From assembly GCF_021729155.1 (NCBI RefSeq), contig NZ_JAJQYA010000035.1, positions 1 through 55,558 of the forward strand: a stretch of 55,558 bases of DNA. The letters are read 5' to 3'. Shown in pieces: positions 44,280 through 53,122 of this stretch. Both the position numbers and the translations under genes were made by a program. Each line of letters begins with the position of its first letter. Within the stretch, counting starts at the first letter, position 1. The notes below the pieces were generated by a model that saw nothing but the letters and a program-made list of their open reading frames with translations, did not search any database and had not been told where the DNA came from. The DNA comes from Membranihabitans marinus (GTDB lineage Bacteria; Bacteroidota; Bacteroidia; Chitinophagales; Saprospiraceae).

Positions 44280-44861
44280 ATGTTAGGATTAAAACTTCCC
44301 ACAGATCCCAGATGGGCCGATTTGGCTCAAATGAGTTTAGAAGCGATTTTAACCGATCATGCTTATTGTGAATTAAAGGCGGCCACTACATGTATATCTC
44401 TTATCCAACAATTTCCTGATAAAGTGAGGATGGTCGAAGAAGTTAGTCCAGTAGTAACAGAGGAATGGGGTCACTTCAGATTGGTGATACAAGAGCTCCA
44501 ATCCAGAGGATTGCAACTGGGATATCAAAGAAAAGATGAATACGTCAATCGAATAAGTCAATTTGTGATTAAAGGGGGAAGTCGAGAAAACAGATTTATC
44601 GATCGCCTCTTATTATGTGGATTAATTGAAGCTCGAAGTTGTGAACGTTTTAGATTGCTTTCGGTAGAATTAGAGGACAAAGATTTAAGGGAATTTTACC
44701 ATAAATTCATGGTCTCAGAAGCTGGTCATTATCGAATGTTTTTGGACTTAGCCAAACACTATGGCATTGAAGATCAAGTAGTCAACCGTTGGCAAGACTT
44801 CTTAAATTATGAAAAAAAAGTGATGATAGACCTCGAAGTAAGGGGAGACAGAATTCATTAA
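44280..44861 (+). CDS. miaE: tRNA-(ms2io6A)-hydroxylase
   Basis: The 193-residue protein is a ferritin-like four-helix diiron enzyme that hydroxylates the isopentenyl side chain of the modified A37 in certain tRNAs. Diiron ligands are visible: the DHAYCELKAA segment (His and Glu near 28-32), VVTEEWGHFRLV (E and H near 60-64), LIEARSCERFRL (E near 114-119) and MVSEAGHYRMF (E and H near 148-151). The N-terminus MLGLKLPTDPRW is typical of the family. MiaE normally needs MiaA and MiaB; those genes are not in this window. O2 is a substrate, in line with an aerobic or microaerobic host. Confidence 0.92.
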   Translation: MLGLKLPTDPRWADLAQMSLEAILTDHAYCELKAATTCISLIQQFPDKVRMVEEVSPVVTEEWGHFRLVIQELQSRGLQLGYQRKDEYVNRISQFVIKGGSRENRFIDRLLLCGLIEARSCERFRLLSVELEDKDLREFYHKFMVSEAGHYRMFLDLAKHYGIEDQVVNRWQDFLNYEKKVMIDLEVRGDRIH

Positions 44862-44945
44862 AATAAAAATAATATTTTGAAATATTCTCATAATTATCAT
44901 ACAAATTAGATATTTGCGAATAAATCAAAAAAATAACCAACAAAT

Positions 44946-45485
44946 ATGTTTAATCCTTGGCACGAAGTCCACATAGGCGATAATGTTCCTGAGACGGTAA
45001 ATGGCATCATTGAGATCCCGAGAAATAGTAGAGCGAAATACGAGCTGGACAAAGCGAGTGGACTATTAAAATTGGATAGAGTACTTTTTTCTAGCGTTAA
45101 TTATCCAGCAAATTACGGATTCATTCCACAGACGTATTGCGAAGATAGAGATCCATTAGATATATTGATATTATGTCAAATGGATATAGTTCCCATGTGT
45201 ATTGTTGAAGCCAAAGTGATTGGCGTCATGCATATGTTAGATGGAAATGAAAAAGATGACAAGATCATCGCCGTCGCTGCAAACGATAAAAGTGTGAGTC
45301 ACTACAACGATGTATCGGAATTGCCTGACCATTTCTTGATAGAATTACAGAGTTTCTTTGAAGACTATAAAAAATTGGAAAACAAAGAAGTAATAGTTGA
45401 AGAATTTCAAAATAGAGAAAAAGCTTTACAAGTGGTTTTGGAGGCTATGTCATTGTATGAAAAACATTATGGTGGCAAGTTGTAA
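44946..45485 (+). CDS. ppa: Inorganic pyrophosphatase, family I
   Basis: The 179-residue length and the signature DRDPLD (67-72, within [12 protein letters not shown]) identify a family I soluble Mg2+-dependent pyrophosphatase, which splits PPi and drives biosynthetic reactions. Other conserved parts are [16 protein letters not shown] (substrate-binding basic residues), [13 protein letters not shown] and [12 protein letters not shown]. Cytoplasmic, probably hexameric by family. A strong terminator follows 70 bases on. A close run with miaE (84 bases) leaves co-transcription open. Confidence 0.97.
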   Translation: MFNPWHEVHIGDNVPETVNGIIEIPRNSRAKYELDKASGLLKLDRVLFSSVNYPANYGFIPQTYCEDRDPLDILILCQMDIVPMCIVEAKVIGVMHMLDGNEKDDKIIAVAANDKSVSHYNDVSELPDHFLIELQSFFEDYKKLENKEVIVEEFQNREKALQVVLEAMSLYEKHYGGKL

Positions 45486-45822
45486 ATCGTAACTAAGCTA
45501 TTAATGATAATGGTTTAGAATACAGATTTGAAATATTTTATCTTTGTATAAATAAAAAAAGCGGATTGTTTCCAAGAAGAGACAATCCGCTTTTTTAGTT
45601 TAAATCATATTGGTTTTCAATGACTCATAAAATTTCAGGAAACAAAATAAAAAAGGCAATTAATTTATTTTATAAAAAATATCAAAAAAAATCCAACGCC
45701 CTTCCCACAACTTTCGTCTTAATGCCAAATACGGAGAATCAATCTCTATAGTGAAGATGTCGAGACCTTGAAAATCCGTATTAAATTTTATCTAACTCTT
45801 TTTTTAATTTAAAAACAATTGT
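45486..45822. other. Spacer with the ppa terminator, otherwise empty
   Basis: Apart from the terminator at 45555-45596 these 337 AT-rich bases show no gene, repeat or strong promoter box. Confidence 0.55.
45555..45596 (+). terminator. Terminator of ppa
   Basis: Fifteen-base perfect stem (45555-45569 with 45582-45596; core GCGGATTGT/ACAATCCGC) ending in six T. The symmetric A-run makes it usable on both strands. Confidence 0.9.
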
Positions 45823-46248
45823 ATGAATTGGAATTTTTTAAAAATGTCAGTAATGGCGGTATGTACTGTATTGATGTTAAACGCATGTGAAAAGGAAGAA
45901 AACAATCCTAGTCTTCCCTATGACAGTGTATTTGGAAGTTGGGAATGGATTCAGACTACACAAGGTCTAACTGGAGTGGAAATTTTGGCCGATTCAGTGG
46001 ATTATGACCAAGCTCTCCTCATTGAAAAAGATGATAAGTATACATGGAGTAAAAATGACACGGTTACACAATCATTGACTTTTAAAGTGATACAAGATAC
46101 AGTGAACACCTCAGGCGATGCTGAATATTATTTTCAGTTCACCAACGACACTTTACCTAATCAATCGTTTTATATAGTAAATCAAGACACATTGCATCTA
46201 TCAAATGATTGTGCAGATTGTGATTCTTTTATATTTGTTCGAAAATAA
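45823..46248 (+). CDS. Small lipoprotein (lipocalin-like)
   Basis: The 141-residue protein has a lipoprotein signal peptide with lipobox LNAC, acylated cysteine at 22. After a short EKEENNPS spacer comes a single beta-rich domain: VFGSWEWIQTTQGLTG, LIEKDDKYTWSKNDTV, YYFQFTNDTLPNQSFYIVNQDTLHLSNDCADCDSFIFVRK. Small lipocalin-like barrels of this type are common in Bacteroidota outer membranes. No partner or ligand can be named. It lies 33 bases upstream of the sigma factor gene and might be read with it. Confidence 0.8.
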   Translation: MNWNFLKMSVMAVCTVLMLNACEKEENNPSLPYDSVFGSWEWIQTTQGLTGVEILADSVDYDQALLIEKDDKYTWSKNDTVTQSLTFKVIQDTVNTSGDAEYYFQFTNDTLPNQSFYIVNQDTLHLSNDCADCDSFIFVRK

Positions 46249-46281
46249 TAAATTGATCGTGTCCTACTGACAAAAAATTAC

Positions 46282-46821
46282 ATGTTAAGACGAAGGAAAG
46301 ACAATGCCTTAGAAGATCTGATAAAAGGCTGTATCAACAATGACAGAAAGAGCCAAAAAATATTGTACGATCAATATTTTGAGGGTCTGCTAACGCATTG
46401 TCGATCCTATAAAATACCCACAGAAGAAAGTGTTGGATTAATAAACACAACGATGTTAAAAGTATTTCAAAAAATTGACACCTATGCATCTTCTGGTTCC
46501 TTTTCCAGTTGGGTTCATATTATACACAAGCGAAATATTTTAGATCATTTTAGACAAAAGAATCATTCAACGGTTGAATTAAATGAAGTCATAGAAGCTG
46601 CTTCGCCTACGATTCAGTATCACAAAGACGAAACCGATCATATTTATTCGGCAATAGAATATTTACCACCGAAAATTAAGACTGTATTAAAACTGTATGC
46701 AATAGAAGGGTATAATCACAAAGAAATCGCAAAAGAAATGGAAATAAGCGAAGGCACCTCAAGGTGGTATCTCAATCAAGCTCGAAAATTAATGAGCCAA
46801 AAATTAAAGAAAAATGGCTAA
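46282..46821 (+). CDS. RNA polymerase sigma-70-like factor, ECF-type
   Basis: The 179-residue protein has sigma region 2 at about 20-90 (QKILYDQYFEGLLTHCRSY, then SSGSFSSWVHIIHKRNILDHFRQK) and region 4 at about 115-175 (EYLPPKIKTVLKLYAIEGYNHKEIAKEMEISEGTSR, a helix-turn-helix). There is no region 1.1 or 3, as in extracytoplasmic-function sigma factors. It would direct RNA polymerase to a special promoter set. The next gene, overlapping its end by eight bases, encodes a single-pass membrane protein and is the likely anti-sigma partner. Confidence 0.88.
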   Translation: MLRRRKDNALEDLIKGCINNDRKSQKILYDQYFEGLLTHCRSYKIPTEESVGLINTTMLKVFQKIDTYASSGSFSSWVHIIHKRNILDHFRQKNHSTVELNEVIEAASPTIQYHKDETDHIYSAIEYLPPKIKTVLKLYAIEGYNHKEIAKEMEISEGTSRWYLNQARKLMSQKLKKNG

Positions 46822-48049
46822 TCCAGAAGAAATCAAAAAACTAAAACAGTCGGGCTGGGATGACATGGAAGTCTTACTCGACCAACATATGCCGACAAAG
46901 AAACGCAAGATATTCCCTTGGTATATTGCTGCTTCTCTCATTTTATTGATGGGACTAGGATACTATTTTCTGCAACCAACGTCCTCTCCTACCATTGCAG
47001 TTTCCAATAGCGAAATAGCTCCAACTACCACTGACAGTAAAGAATTATCGACAGTAGAAAATACAGACATAATAGATATTAACAATTCAAGTGCAAGTCT
47101 TTCTGAAAACAGAAGTGAGATAAATGAATCCGAATTAAAGCAACCTTCGATTAACGATGACATTACAAATAGTCCAGAGCTAGGCTCAAGTCAAATTATC
47201 CCTATTTCCACGAATACTACAATATCCCATAATCGAGACAATGCATTGCCAGTCATTACCGAAACCATCACAAAAATAGAAGAGTCAATACATACTGATG
47301 TAAAGAATAGCAATGATTACACTTCAAACCATCGTGGATTATACAAAAATAACAAAGCCTTGGCTTTACTTACTCAAGATAGCGACCTAAAGATTGGTTA
47401 CAATAAACTTATCGATCTCCACCAACTCCAAATCAATTCTTTGGATCATGGTGAAGTAAAAACTAAATACTTTATCTCTGCTGGAGACCAATTGTCATCA
47501 TCTAATAATATACATTATTTACAAGTTAGTCCAGGTGTTTCTTGGACAAAATCCAAATGGACAGCCTACCTAGCCGCTGGCCTACAATTAACAGCTCCTT
47601 CTACCAAGTCTATTAATAAGGAAAACAGTCCATTGTTTGATCAATTAGATATTGAAAATAGTAAACAGCTCGATTTTGCTAACAGCGGTGGTCAGACCCC
47701 TTCATCCGCAATATCCAATACGACTTATTATCAAAAATTGCGATTTAATCCAGGTATTCATACAGCTATAGGCTTGGCATATGCCTTGACTCCGAGATGG
47801 GATATCGATTGGTCTGTTGGACATTATTGGTTGACATATAACCACGAATACAAATATATTGGCACAAATGCAGAAAGAATTCAGGTAGAACAAAATAACA
47901 TTAAAACCAATCTATCATACTCTTCTCTAAAACTGAGTTATCATTTGAATTCACATATTAAGATTCAATTAGGTACGGCATTTGCCAATATCTTTAAACC
48001 AAAATCAGGAGAATGGCAACTCGCCAGCTCATTGGCTTACACTTTTTAA
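46814..48049 (+). CDS. Single-pass membrane protein with C-terminal beta-barrel-like domain, likely sigma-factor partner
   Basis: The 411-residue protein is coupled to the sigma factor by an eight-base overlap. Residues 1-33 are cytosolic (EEIKKLKQSGWDDMEVLLDQ). A transmembrane helix spans about 35-53 (FPWYIAASLILLMGLGYYF). A Ser/Thr/Asn-rich linker follows (about 55-200). The last 200 residues resemble a small outer-membrane barrel: LQVSPGVSWTKSKWTAYLAAG, LRFNPGIHTAIGLAYALTPRW, ending AYTF. The N-terminal plan is that of an anti-sigma factor, but a barrel-like tail is unexpected on an inner-membrane protein. Comparable proteins exist next to Bacteroidota ECF sigma genes. Function inferred from position only. 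Confidence 0.78.
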   Translation: MANPEEIKKLKQSGWDDMEVLLDQHMPTKKRKIFPWYIAASLILLMGLGYYFLQPTSSPTIAVSNSEIAPTTTDSKELSTVENTDIIDINNSSASLSENRSEINESELKQPSINDDITNSPELGSSQIIPISTNTTISHNRDNALPVITETITKIEESIHTDVKNSNDYTSNHRGLYKNNKALALLTQDSDLKIGYNKLIDLHQLQINSLDHGEVKTKYFISAGDQLSSSNNIHYLQVSPGVSWTKSKWTAYLAAGLQLTAPSTKSINKENSPLFDQLDIENSKQLDFANSGGQTPSSAISNTTYYQKLRFNPGIHTAIGLAYALTPRWDIDWSVGHYWLTYNHEYKYIGTNAERIQVEQNNIKTNLSYSSLKLSYHLNSHIKIQLGTAFANIFKPKSGEWQLASSLAYTF

Positions 48050-48416
48050 TCGGCTTATCTTATAAAATAATCCGCAATAATTCACGGTTGATTTCAACAA
48101 TGTATCTAGCTATTATATAAGTCGATTGAATGAGTTTAATTGAAAAAATGAATGTAAAAGTTACGGAATAATAAGACTGCTAATCAAATGTTTATGATAT
48201 TGGTCTTATACGAAATACGTATATAATTGATAAACTCTCCCAATCACGAAACAGTGGACGAAACAATATAAAGAAACATTTCACTCCGCTGGAGCTTTAA
48301 TTACTAGGTTATTAATTGCTATTAATATGTCGCCACTATATGGCTATATCATATCACAATGATTATGGTAATGGATAAATTTAGGTATAGACAATTGATT
48401 ATGTTAAAAGATAAGC

Positions 48417-48543
48417 CCTGAAAGCGGCGCACTGAGCTTGGTCGAAGTGGGCGAAATATGTCAGGGCAGGATGAAGTCCTATGAAAGATAGTTTACCCAA
48501 TTAAGAAGTCCTGAAAGCGGCGCACTGAGCTGAGTCGAAGTGG
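48417..48543. repeat. Two direct copies of a CACTGAGC..GTCGAAGTG element
   Basis: Copies at 48417-48450 and 48509-48543 share CTGAAAGCGGCGCACTGAGC and GTCGAAGTGG, differing in the centre (TTG versus TGA). A decayed relative lies at 28205-28295. The GCACTGAGC..GTCGAAGTG core is a repeat I have met in many Bacteroidota intergenic regions. Confidence 0.65.
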
Positions 48544-48549
48544 ACGATA

Positions 48550-48900
48550 TATTTTCAATTTTTGTAATGATATACTATGACAAATTGAGCAAAAAGTGTG
48601 ACAAATCTATTGGCATTACCATTCGTAGCACATCCACCCCCTAACCCCCGCCAACGGGGGACATATCAAATACTAGACAAAAAGTGTGACAAATCCATAT
48701 GTATTAACATTCGTGTAATTATTCAATTCACATAAATCTGTGATTTTGATAGAAAAATGATGTTTGCTGTCGATATACGGTGCAATCACGCCGGTGCCAG
48801 TGGCTAAAAACCTATCGATTTATGTTGCAGTCACACATTAACGTAGAGACATGACCGAATGAAGCTCGAAGAGGCAAATGCCGATTTACGAGCCAACCCA
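48550..48900. repeat. Inverted counterpart of the 26.77-27.23 kb repeat block
   Basis: Carries, in reverse complement, the GATTTGTCACACTTTTTG boxes (48588-48608, 48680-48702), the palindrome CCCCCG/CGGGGG (48645-48660), the TTTGATAGAAAAAT segment (about 48746), CCTATCGATTTATGTTG (about 48811) and GGTTGGCTCGTAAATCG (48881-48897). The two blocks lie about 21.5 kb apart in opposite orientation. Confidence 0.7.
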
Positions 48901-48985
48901 TCCACGACACGGTGGTCGTCTTCCTTCACCTGAGACCGATTTACGGTCTCAGATGCTTCGTATTCCGTTCAGTCATCCTTCGGAC
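48850..48985. repeat. Tripartite hairpin repeat, copies E1 (forward, partial) and E2 (reverse)
   Basis: E1 keeps the linker CATGACCGAATGAAG and a small CTC/GAG hairpin with loop GAA (about 48865). E2 on the minus strand: linker GACTGAACG, decayed hairpin 1 (ATAC-GAA-GCAT), hairpin 2 CTGAGACCG/CGGTCTCAG with loop TAAAT (48930-48952), hairpin 3 ACGAC/GTCGT with loop CACCGT (48904-48919). Confidence 0.75.
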
Positions 48986-49834
48986 AACTATTCTCAGTCA
49001 CATCAAATGCCACATTCATACCCAATGAAGAATACCAAAACCCCCTATAGCTAATATCGAAGAAGTAAATCTATATGAATTAAAAAGTTCTATCAGTTGA
49101 ATATGTACATTTTTATCATTTCAATAAAGCAACTCAATCAATATTGCAAAATCAATTATCCACAAAGACTACAACACATTGCATACATATCCAAACAGTC
49201 TAAATACACATAATTTCATTATTACAAATCACAGTTTACACAAAACAATAATAAATCAAACAATCTAAATATAAAATTTTAAATTATACTATAATATTCA
49301 ATACAACCTCTCTTGACCACCCAATAGATTAAGCATAAAACTAACACATCTATATTTATTCTATATTTTTTTTCTTTTATTGGAAATATGTACTATTTTT
49401 GGGCACAATTAATTGATAAAAAATCAATGCACCCCAAATAATTCAATCTTTATTATCGAACAACAATTGTTCAATGAAGAACTGATGTTAATGAAACGAT
49501 ATTATAACATTACATACATGCAAATAACAATGTATGCACATTTGAAAAAAGTTAAATTATATAAATAACTTTGTATTATAATTTAATATTACTATATTAA
49601 AGGCATTGCAAAGGCTTGATTTATTCATAAAAGACTAAATTATATACTCTATATCTTTTTTAATACTTCCTAATTATTATAAGCATTTATAACAGAATAA
49701 TTAAGAAAAGGATTGAAATAGGTAAATTTCGTTTTTAAGAATGAAAATTGAAATTGCTTCACCAAAAGGCAGTTAAAATTCTTTTCAAGCTCAATGGAAA
49801 TGCCCTTTTATTAACAACATATAAACTTAACAAA

Positions 49835-49870
49835 ATGAAAACAAAAACATTCTATCCACTTCGGTTTTAG
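49835..49870 (+). other. Eleven-codon leader-like frame upstream of T9SS paralog 1
   Basis: ATG to TAG reads MKTKTFYPLRF. A matching frame of the same length (MKISTFHPPPL) lies upstream of the second paralog, after the same AACATA(T/G)AAACTTAACA context. It may be a translated leader or a relic of a shared duplicated upstream region. Confidence 0.35.
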
Positions 49871-50092
49871 CCCTCTATTCTAACCGAAACGATATTTAAA
49901 AAATATACTTATTTACCTAATTAACATAATTAATTAGACCCTATAACTATGCCTATAATCTATGAATATAGAGCAAAATTATAGTTTAAGCAGCTTTAAT
50001 AAGTTAGCTCAAGTCATATCCTACAAAAATCAGTAAGGGTTAACTGATTAAATATGTTTTTCGGTCGGTTAATGATACAAACTTAATTTAAC

Positions 50093-52114
50093 ATGAAACC
50101 ATTAAAACATTTTAAATGGATTGGCGTAGCCATGTTCTTAATTTCCCTCTGTCACATCTCAGATCTACAAGGCCAAACCTTCAATTATGCGAGTTCAACA
50201 ACAGCAAGTTCAGGAGTGTCTAATTCAAATAATGCAATTGATCAAAACCTCTCTTCTGCGTCTACTTTGACCCCTGGAGCAATATTTGGTTTAGCAAAAC
50301 AAGATTTAACATTTTCTTCAACGGTTCCAGCAGGTACAACATTAAGACTGAAAATCGGAGAGGGATCAAGTCTTCTATCCGTAGGAGTATACGTTAATAT
50401 TAGAGTTTATAATAATCTATCTCAAGTGGGTTCAACATATGAACTTAATAGTCTGCTAGGTTTATTAAATGGGTCAGGGACAGAGACACTAGAAATTACA
50501 CCCAATGGCAATTATAATAAAGTCGAAATAGAAATAGGTGTAGCACTTAGTTTAGGAGCAAGTATAAAAGTTTACGAAGCTTATTACATCACAGGAAGCA
50601 CCGGCGGTTGTAATTTGGCCTATGATGTAATTTCAGGTACCAATGGAGCCTTACTCGGTGGTTTATCGGGCGTTACAAATCCGAATAATGTAATTGATAA
50701 TAATGATAATACCTATGCCAGTCTTGCCTCGATAGCCAGTGTGGGTTCAGGCAATTATGTTAGAGCGTTATTTCCTAATTCCACCACAGGTAGTGTCAGT
50801 GTATTATTAGGAGATCCTGCCCAACTACTCTCATTAGGAGTGCTCAATGGTTTTGCAATCCGAACTTATAACGGCAATAGTTTACAATATACCTATAACG
50901 CCAGTCACTTAATCTCCCTTTCCCTACTCAGCGGTAGCAACAAGGGATGGTTAACCTTTCAGCCCAGTGGATCCTTTGACAGAGTAGAAGTAGAAGCTGG
51001 TGGATTAGTAGGCGCACTTTCGTCTTTAAGAGTATATGAAATTCAACGAGGGCCTATTACCACTGATGATAGTGATGATTTGATATGCTACCTTAATCAA
51101 GGAATCACCATTGATGCCAGCGATTATGGCAGTGGAGATGCGGCATGGCATAACTCAGATAACGAATATATTGAAACCGATAGCGAATATGAGACGGGGA
51201 ATTTAACTGAAGATAAGACTTACTATGCTCTTTTCTATAACAATTGCGATCAAGTGACTCATGTAGAGACCATTAACGTAGAGGTCATCGCTTTATCGCC
51301 TCAAGCATTGGCCACAGGGGAAACAACGATTCCTTATTCAGATGATCTGAATATTAAACTCGATGGTTTACCTGAAGGTAGAACATATAGCTACGCATTG
51401 GCCAACGGAGAAAGTCTTCCCAATGGATTGACCCTAAACAGCGATGGCAGCATTACTGGAACTCCGACTCAAGACGGCAACTATAGCTTTGATGTGGTAG
51501 TGACCGACATCACTGATGCTATGAATCCAATACCGACAGGTACTCATGAATTTTCAATGACCATTAGCCAAACTCTCCCCATCGTTCTTACAGATTTTGA
51601 TGTAGAGCTTGATGAAGAGATATCAAATATCACTTGGACAGCAGAAAATCAATCCGACATATTGGAATATCAAGTTCAGCGTAGTGTTGATGGAATTAAC
51701 TGGATAACCATTATGAATCTACAACCATCCAACTTATACAGTGATGAATATCATTACCAGGATCAAATCACTTCTGTGGGAAAAATCTATTACCGATTAA
51801 AAATCATGGAAAATGATGAAAGTATTGTCTATAGTAATATAGTAAATGTAAATTATCAAGATCAAATTAAAACATTGATTACCTCATACCCTAATCCCAG
51901 TAGAAATAAAATTCAGATTGTAAATGATCATCCACAGGCCATTACCTATACCCTATACAATGTATTAGGGGTTCAATTAGAAACCAGTATGTCCATCAAT
52001 CCCCGAAGCCGTACAACCGTCGATATTTCTCATATTGAAAATGGTATGTATTATATCCAATACCGCGATGTTTCTGGAAACATTATTTCTGGGGAAATGA
52101 GATTGAAACAATAA
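50093..52114 (+). CDS. T9SS type A sorted surface protein, paralog 1
   Basis: The 673-residue protein has a signal peptide (about 1-27, ending at LQGQ). Two related N-terminal beta domains follow (about 30-165 and 175-320): the first carries NAIDQNLSSAS and the second NVIDNNDNTYASLASIAS, and each closes with a KVEIE/RVEVEAGG..VYE strand pair, so they look like an internal duplication. Residues about 400-490 form a putative-Ig (He_PIG-like) domain with LPNGLTLNSDGSITGTPTQ. Residues about 590-673 are the type A sorting signal (SYPNPSRNKIQIVND ... YNVLG ... MYYIQY), which directs export by the type IX system and surface anchoring. It shares its architecture with the gene at 53123. A terminator follows. 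Its ligand is unknown. Confidence 0.88.
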   Translation: MKPLKHFKWIGVAMFLISLCHISDLQGQTFNYASSTTASSGVSNSNNAIDQNLSSASTLTPGAIFGLAKQDLTFSSTVPAGTTLRLKIGEGSSLLSVGVYVNIRVYNNLSQVGSTYELNSLLGLLNGSGTETLEITPNGNYNKVEIEIGVALSLGASIKVYEAYYITGSTGGCNLAYDVISGTNGALLGGLSGVTNPNNVIDNNDNTYASLASIASVGSGNYVRALFPNSTTGSVSVLLGDPAQLLSLGVLNGFAIRTYNGNSLQYTYNASHLISLSLLSGSNKGWLTFQPSGSFDRVEVEAGGLVGALSSLRVYEIQRGPITTDDSDDLICYLNQGITIDASDYGSGDAAWHNSDNEYIETDSEYETGNLTEDKTYYALFYNNCDQVTHVETINVEVIALSPQALATGETTIPYSDDLNIKLDGLPEGRTYSYALANGESLPNGLTLNSDGSITGTPTQDGNYSFDVVVTDITDAMNPIPTGTHEFSMTISQTLPIVLTDFDVELDEEISNITWTAENQSDILEYQVQRSVDGINWITIMNLQPSNLYSDEYHYQDQITSVGKIYYRLKIMENDESIVYSNIVNVNYQDQIKTLITSYPNPSRNKIQIVNDHPQAITYTLYNVLGVQLETSMSINPRSRTTVDISHIENGMYYIQYRDVSGNIISGEMRLKQ

Positions 52115-52172
52115 GAATGTAAAATCAGTGTAAAATCTTGCTGTAAATAAGATTTAATTCAATAATCTTAAT

Positions 52173-52203
52173 AGGGAGTCAATCTTTGGCTCCCTGTTTT
52201 TTT
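52173..52203 (+). terminator. Terminator of T9SS paralog 1
   Basis: Eight-base stem AGGGAGTC/GGCTCCCT (one G-T pair), seven-base loop, then GTTTTTTT. It lies about 60 bases after the stop. Confidence 0.85.
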
Positions 52204-52888
52204 ATCCCTGTGATAATCAATCCTCTTTACTCAATCCAATATAGGACATTAGTTACAGGATATTTTATTCCTTTATCTGAAACACGGAGATGAACGAGCA
52301 TACATCATCCACCAGAGCACCCAGCTAAAACCCTAATCGATTACCCTAACCCTTCCCTGAAATTGCCCCAGAAATTATCAGAGATAGTTCTATGTTAGCT
52401 TTTATTGGTGCAAATTCACAATACCAAACACATAATAAATCAATCTATAAAAATTGAATTTTAGACACCGATCTTCTGTGATTAAACCCTTTCATTTTTA
52501 TACAATCATTATTACAGATCAATAAAACACAAAGCCAGAATTAGATTATATAATAATCATATTTCTGAAAAATATCATTACAGATCTATATAACCATAAA
52601 CATTTCGAGTTAAAATTTTAAAAGTAGTATATTAAATAAATATATATTCTTATCTTATACCTCAATTAATGAATCAAGTTTATTTTAAAATCTATTTTAT
52701 TTAATTCAAAAGACCATATAAATATACAATCATTAGTATTTATCTCGAAAACAAAGTGATTAACACATAACTTTTGAATTAGCGAAAATAGATTTATAAC
52801 AATCACAACTGTCTATTATAATCAAGTTGCATTTCGCGATTGTTTAAATTTGATCATTGAAATTTAATAACATAGAAACTTAACACAA

Positions 52889-52924
52889 ATGAAAATTTCC
52901 ACCTTCCATCCACCGCCTTTGTAA
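52889..52924 (+). other. Eleven-codon leader-like frame upstream of T9SS paralog 2
   Basis: ATG to TAA reads MKISTFHPPPL, matching the length, position and upstream context of the frame at 49835. Distance to the main start is about 200 bases here and 222 bases there. Confidence 0.35.
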
Positions 52925-53122
52925 CCACCAGCCCCACAAAAACTTAATGTATTTTTTATAAAACTAATTTAATTAATTAGACTGTAGAAGCTGTTATAAT
53001 GACCAATACCATTGATACCGCAATATTGACTGTTCAATTAACTGTATAAAAATTTCATCGACCAATGAATAATACGGTCAAATAATAGATACAGTCGGCT
53101 AATTACAAAACTTTTTATAATC

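Larger units (their letters stand above)
48050..50092. other. 2-kb repeat-rich and AT-rich intergenic region
   Basis: 48329-48347 holds GTCGCCACTATATGGCTAT. 48417-48450 and 48509-48543 hold two direct copies of a CTGAAAGCGGCGCACTGAGC..GTCGAAGTGG element. 48550-48900 is the inverted counterpart of 26.77-27.23 kb, and 48850-48985 carries tripartite hairpin units. After 49.0 kb the DNA is very AT-rich (runs of TAATAT) with no gene, ending in a short leader-like frame (49835-49870) before the first T9SS paralog. Confidence 0.6.
52115..53122. other. 1-kb spacer between the paralogs
   Basis: Holds the paralog 1 terminator (52173-52203) and, from about 52.86 kb, a leader region resembling that before paralog 1, including the eleven-codon frame at 52889 and the TTAATTAATTAGAC string shared by both leaders. 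The middle is AT-rich with no gene. Confidence 0.55.

Noticed and set aside
48417-48543. Direct repeats considered as a CRISPR array
   Set aside because: Only two copies, with mismatched centres and no regular spacers or cas genes anywhere in the window.
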